This document shows positions 5,864-7,949 of a DNA stretch of 7,949 nucleotides, piece by piece (the first letter of the stretch is position 1; every line of letters starts with the position of its first letter). Below the pieces are notes generated by a model. The model saw only the letters and a program-made list of their open reading frames with translations. It searched no databases and was not told where the DNA came from. A program made the position numbers and the translations under genes. Source of the DNA: Bacteroidaceae bacterium (GTDB taxonomy: Bacteria; Bacteroidota; Bacteroidia; Bacteroidales; Bacteroidaceae); NCBI GenBank assembly GCA_021443285.1, contig JABUUG010000048.1, positions 4,723 through 12,671 of the forward strand, in the 5' to 3' direction.

Positions 5864-6538
5864 ATGGACATAAAGTTTCTTTTTCAGTTCAGTTTTCTTG
5901 ACATCATATTCAAGGGAATAATTATTGGAATCATCGTTTCCGCACCAATGGGACCTGTCGGAGTACTATGCGTGCAGCGAACTCTGAAAAAAGGACGATG
6001 GTATGGCTTTGTAACTGGAGTGGGAGCCTGCATGTCAGACCTTATCTACGCAATCATCACTGGGGTAGGAGTCGCATTTGTCGTTGAATTCATAGAAACG
6101 GGCAACACACACTTCTGGCTGCAACTCGCGGGAAGCGTTATACTACTCTTTTTCGGAATACACGCATATCGCTCCGATCCTACAAAAAAGATGCACATCA
6201 GCGGAAATCAAAAAGGAACACTGCTACACAACGCAATGACCGCATTCCTCATCACATTCTGTAACCCACTTATAATCTTCCTCTTCATGGCGTGCTACGC
6301 GCAAATGGCATTCGTCATACCTACACAGCCACTCGCCATTGTCGTTGCCTTCCTCAGTATTGCACTCGGTGCCTTACTGTGGTGGTGGGGACTAACATGG
6401 CTCATTGATAAAGTAAGAACAAACTTCGACAAAAGTGCAATAGCCATCATCAGCAAGAGTATCGGAGGAGTAGTCATATTCATTTCCATACTCGTACTCT
6501 TTGGAACGCTCTTCAATATCTACTCCTTTGGAGTATAA
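5864..6538 (+). CDS. LysE/RhtB family transporter (inner membrane exporter)
   Basis: A 224-residue inner-membrane protein of the LysE superfamily, whose characterised members export amino acids such as lysine, threonine or homoserine lactone-type compounds. The family signature is complete near the N-terminus: GIIVSAPMGPVGVLCVQRTL (22-41), then GRWYGFVTGVGACMSDLIYA (44-63). About six hydrophobic segments are visible, near 14-36, 47-75, 84-103, 122-146, 152-176 and 192-220. A short charged loop (about 104-117) lies between the third and fourth. The substrate cannot be inferred. The ATG at 5864 begins just before the first membrane segment, with no Shine-Dalgarno. It is first in a rightward cluster and its stop is 31 bp before the next gene. 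Its coding strand is markedly C-rich and G-poor (6241-6300: 21 C, 7 G). Confidence 0.9.
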   Translation: MDIKFLFQFSFLDIIFKGIIIGIIVSAPMGPVGVLCVQRTLKKGRWYGFVTGVGACMSDLIYAIITGVGVAFVVEFIETGNTHFWLQLAGSVILLFFGIHAYRSDPTKKMHISGNQKGTLLHNAMTAFLITFCNPLIIFLFMACYAQMAFVIPTQPLAIVVAFLSIALGALLWWWGLTWLIDKVRTNFDKSAIAIISKSIGGVVIFISILVLFGTLFNIYSFGV

Positions 6539-6569
6539 TCCTCGAATTACATCCTCTACTTTCAATAAA

Positions 6570-7094
6570 ATGTACATTTCACAACAACTCCGGCAAAAAA
6601 GCATTGCAGAATACCTCATCTACATGTGGCAGATGGAAGACCTGATACGAGCCTACAAATGTTCACTACAGGAAATACGCAGACGCTATATCTCCCAGTT
6701 TGACTATGATAACGACAGGAAAGAAGAACTCACAGATTGGTTCGGAAGCCTTATCACCATGATGAATCAGGAAGGATGCCGAGAAAATGGACATCTGAAT
6801 ATCAACATCGAAGTCATGCAAGAACTCATAGCGCTACACAACAAACTGCTTGCCGACCAAAACAACCCCTACTATCGCGCAGAGTATTATCGGTCATTAC
6901 CATACATCGTTGAACTCCGAAAGCGAGGAGCAAACAAAAAAGAACATGAACTCGAAACCTGTTTCAACGCACTATACGGCACAATGCTGCTCAGACTTCA
7001 AAAAAAAGAAATATCAAAAAATACGCAGACTGCCATGAAAGAAATCTCGAACCTCATCGGAACACTCGCCGAATACTACTACAAAGAAAAATGA
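6570..7094 (+). CDS. DUF4924-like hypothetical protein
   Basis: A 174-residue soluble, mainly helical and highly charged protein. I match it tentatively to the Bacteroidota family DUF4924 from its opening MYISQQLRQKSIAEYLIYMW, continuing QMEDLIRAY (21-29). No enzyme motif, signal peptide or membrane segment is visible, and the function is unknown. The ATG at 6570 is preferred: it begins the conserved part and follows an AATAAA leader. The longer frame would need a TTG at 6501 and would overlap the transporter by 38 bp. It overlaps the following glycosyltransferase by four bases (ATGA), which implies translational coupling, and it lies 31 bp after the transporter gene, so all three probably share one message. 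Confidence 0.75.
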   Translation: MYISQQLRQKSIAEYLIYMWQMEDLIRAYKCSLQEIRRRYISQFDYDNDRKEELTDWFGSLITMMNQEGCRENGHLNINIEVMQELIALHNKLLADQNNPYYRAEYYRSLPYIVELRKRGANKKEHELETCFNALYGTMLLRLQKKEISKNTQTAMKEISNLIGTLAEYYYKEK

Positions 7095-7861
7095 CTTTTA
7101 ACATTAAAGTTATGTCTTACCAGCTCAAAGAAAAACAAATTGTCAGAAACATGCAGGAACTCGCCGCCATCCCCCCAGGCAAGTACCTCATAAACACTAT
7201 AAACCAGCATTCATACAATGTCGCACAAACAGACAAAGACTTTGCCGACGCACTGCGTGGAGGCGACTACCTGCTACCAGACGGAATGAGTATCGTCAAA
7301 GCCGCAAAGTTCCTCAATATCCAAACACAGCCTGAAAGACGCATTGCAGGAAGAGACCTCTTCCACTTCGAAATGCAACGACTCGAAGATATTTGCATAA
7401 ACACACATTCCAGAAAAAAAGTCCTCTTTATGGGATCATCCGAAAAAGTCCTCTCCCATATCAAGCAGCGTGCGGCAAATGATTTTCCACACCTACACAT
7501 AGTCACATACAGTCCACCATACAAACCCATATTCACAGATGAAGATAACATACAGATGATAAATGTCATAAACACAGAAGCACCAGACCTTCTCTGGATA
7601 GGAATGACCGCTCCAAAACAAGAGAAATGGGCTTTTCAACATTGGAAACAATTAAATATCAACTGCCATTGCGGAACCATCGGAGCTGTCTTTGACTTTT
7701 ACGCAAACCCCAAAAAAGATGTCCCCAGATGGTGGCAAAACCACGGGCTCGAGTGGCTCTACAGATTAAAGACAGAACCAAAACGTATGTTCAAAAGATA
7801 CGTCATCGGAATACCGAAATTCTACATATATATTCTGCGCGACCTTCTGAAAAATCGGTAA
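7091..7861 (+). CDS. WecG/TagA/CpsF family glycosyltransferase (GT26)
   Basis: A 256-residue glycosyltransferase. Characterised relatives add N-acetylmannosamine(-uronic acid) to undecaprenyl-linked GlcNAc at the inner face of the cytoplasmic membrane, an early step in wall teichoic acid (TagA) or enterobacterial common antigen (WecG). Visible motifs are INTINQHSYNVA (34-45), DYLLPDGMSIV (59-69) with the probable catalytic Asp64, ERRIAGRDLF (82-91), LFMGSS (112-117), GMTAPKQEKW (171-180) and GAVFDF followed by GLEWLYRLKTEPKRMFKRY. Thr36 and Asp64 correspond to residues implicated in TagA catalysis. The basic, aromatic C-terminus resembles the membrane-contact tail of the family. The start at 7091 overlaps the previous stop as ATGA; an internal ATG at 7112 is possible. 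Bacteroidota lack teichoic acids, so the product is probably capsule, exopolysaccharide or another surface glycan, but no such cluster is seen in the window. Confidence 0.9.
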   Translation: MTFNIKVMSYQLKEKQIVRNMQELAAIPPGKYLINTINQHSYNVAQTDKDFADALRGGDYLLPDGMSIVKAAKFLNIQTQPERRIAGRDLFHFEMQRLEDICINTHSRKKVLFMGSSEKVLSHIKQRAANDFPHLHIVTYSPPYKPIFTDEDNIQMINVINTEAPDLLWIGMTAPKQEKWAFQHWKQLNINCHCGTIGAVFDFYANPKKDVPRWWQNHGLEWLYRLKTEPKRMFKRYVIGIPKFYIYILRDLLKNR

Positions 7862-7949
7862 TAAATCCGAAGTTAGAGTGAGTTAATAACAGTTATACCC
7901 TTATCACGGCATCCAGGTAATCGGCTTGCCGCTTGCCAGAGCAAGAATA
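7862..7949. other. right-edge sequence, possible 3' end of a minus-strand gene
   Basis: No gene can be named here. From the right edge all three minus-strand frames are open for some distance: one ends at a TAA at 7893-7895 with the tail QADYLDAVIRV, another at a TGA at 7904-7906 with SGKPITWMP, and a third runs further still. A convergent gene entering from the right is therefore possible, but the stretch is too short to choose a frame. No strong hairpin with a T-run follows the glycosyltransferase stop. Confidence 0.25.

Noticed and set aside
6501..6569. Longer DUF4924-like start at TTG 6501
   Set aside because: It would overlap the end of the transporter gene by 38 bp and add residues that are an out-of-frame reading of the transporter tail.
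1..7949. tRNA or rRNA genes, phage genes, toxin-antitoxin pairs, known defence systems
   Set aside because: I looked on both strands and found no cloverleaf with a conserved GTTCRA arm, no rRNA-like stretch and no small paired ORFs with toxin or antitoxin features.

Overview
The window looks like a chromosomal piece of a Bacteroidota genome, most likely Prevotella or a close relative. The reasons are a DUF2851 protein and a DUF4924-like protein (families I know from Bacteroidota), a TonB-dependent outer-membrane receptor ending in Phe, start codons with no Shine-Dalgarno sequence but A-rich leaders, and promoter -7 boxes of the TAnnTTTG type. Genus is inference; no rRNA or marker gene is present.

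Layout. Positions 1-1200 (+) hold the C-terminal part of a TonB-dependent receptor, cut by the left edge. It converges, across a 62-bp gap, on a minus-strand series that reads from right to left: DUF2851 protein (5364-4150), YbgC/FcbC-type acyl-CoA thioesterase (3970-3566), dprA (3417-2287) and dusB (2237-1263). dprA and dusB are 49 bp apart and probably cotranscribed. The thioesterase and DUF2851 genes are separated from their neighbours by repeat or hairpin sequence. A 0.5-kb divergent region (5365-5863) separates this block from a rightward cluster: a LysE-type membrane exporter (5864-6538), a DUF4924-like protein (6570-7094) and a WecG/TagA/CpsF glycosyltransferase (7091-7861), the last two overlapping by ATGA. 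The final 88 bp contain no gene I can name.

Non-coding structure. Two copies of a ~97-bp element with TTATGC...GCATAA ends lie in opposite orientation on either side of the DUF2851 gene (4021-4118 and 5718-5814). Each is associated with a short unit that occurs a third time at 1215-1240, between the convergent genes. A separate 28-bp-arm hairpin begins at the stop codon of the thioesterase gene (3487-3570).

The plus strand is G-rich in 1-1200 but C-rich afterwards, even in the plus-strand genes at the right. The change falls near the convergent junction, which also carries a weak dif-like 28-mer, so a replication-terminus or inversion-boundary explanation deserves a check.

Functionally this is mostly housekeeping: tRNA modification, ssDNA/RecA loading, thioester hydrolysis, small-molecule export and surface-polymer glycosylation. 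I do not see a clear new defence or mobile system. The best leads are the DUF2851 protein, whose residue pattern hints at an Fe-S/nuclease-like fold, the repeat family, and the skew switch.
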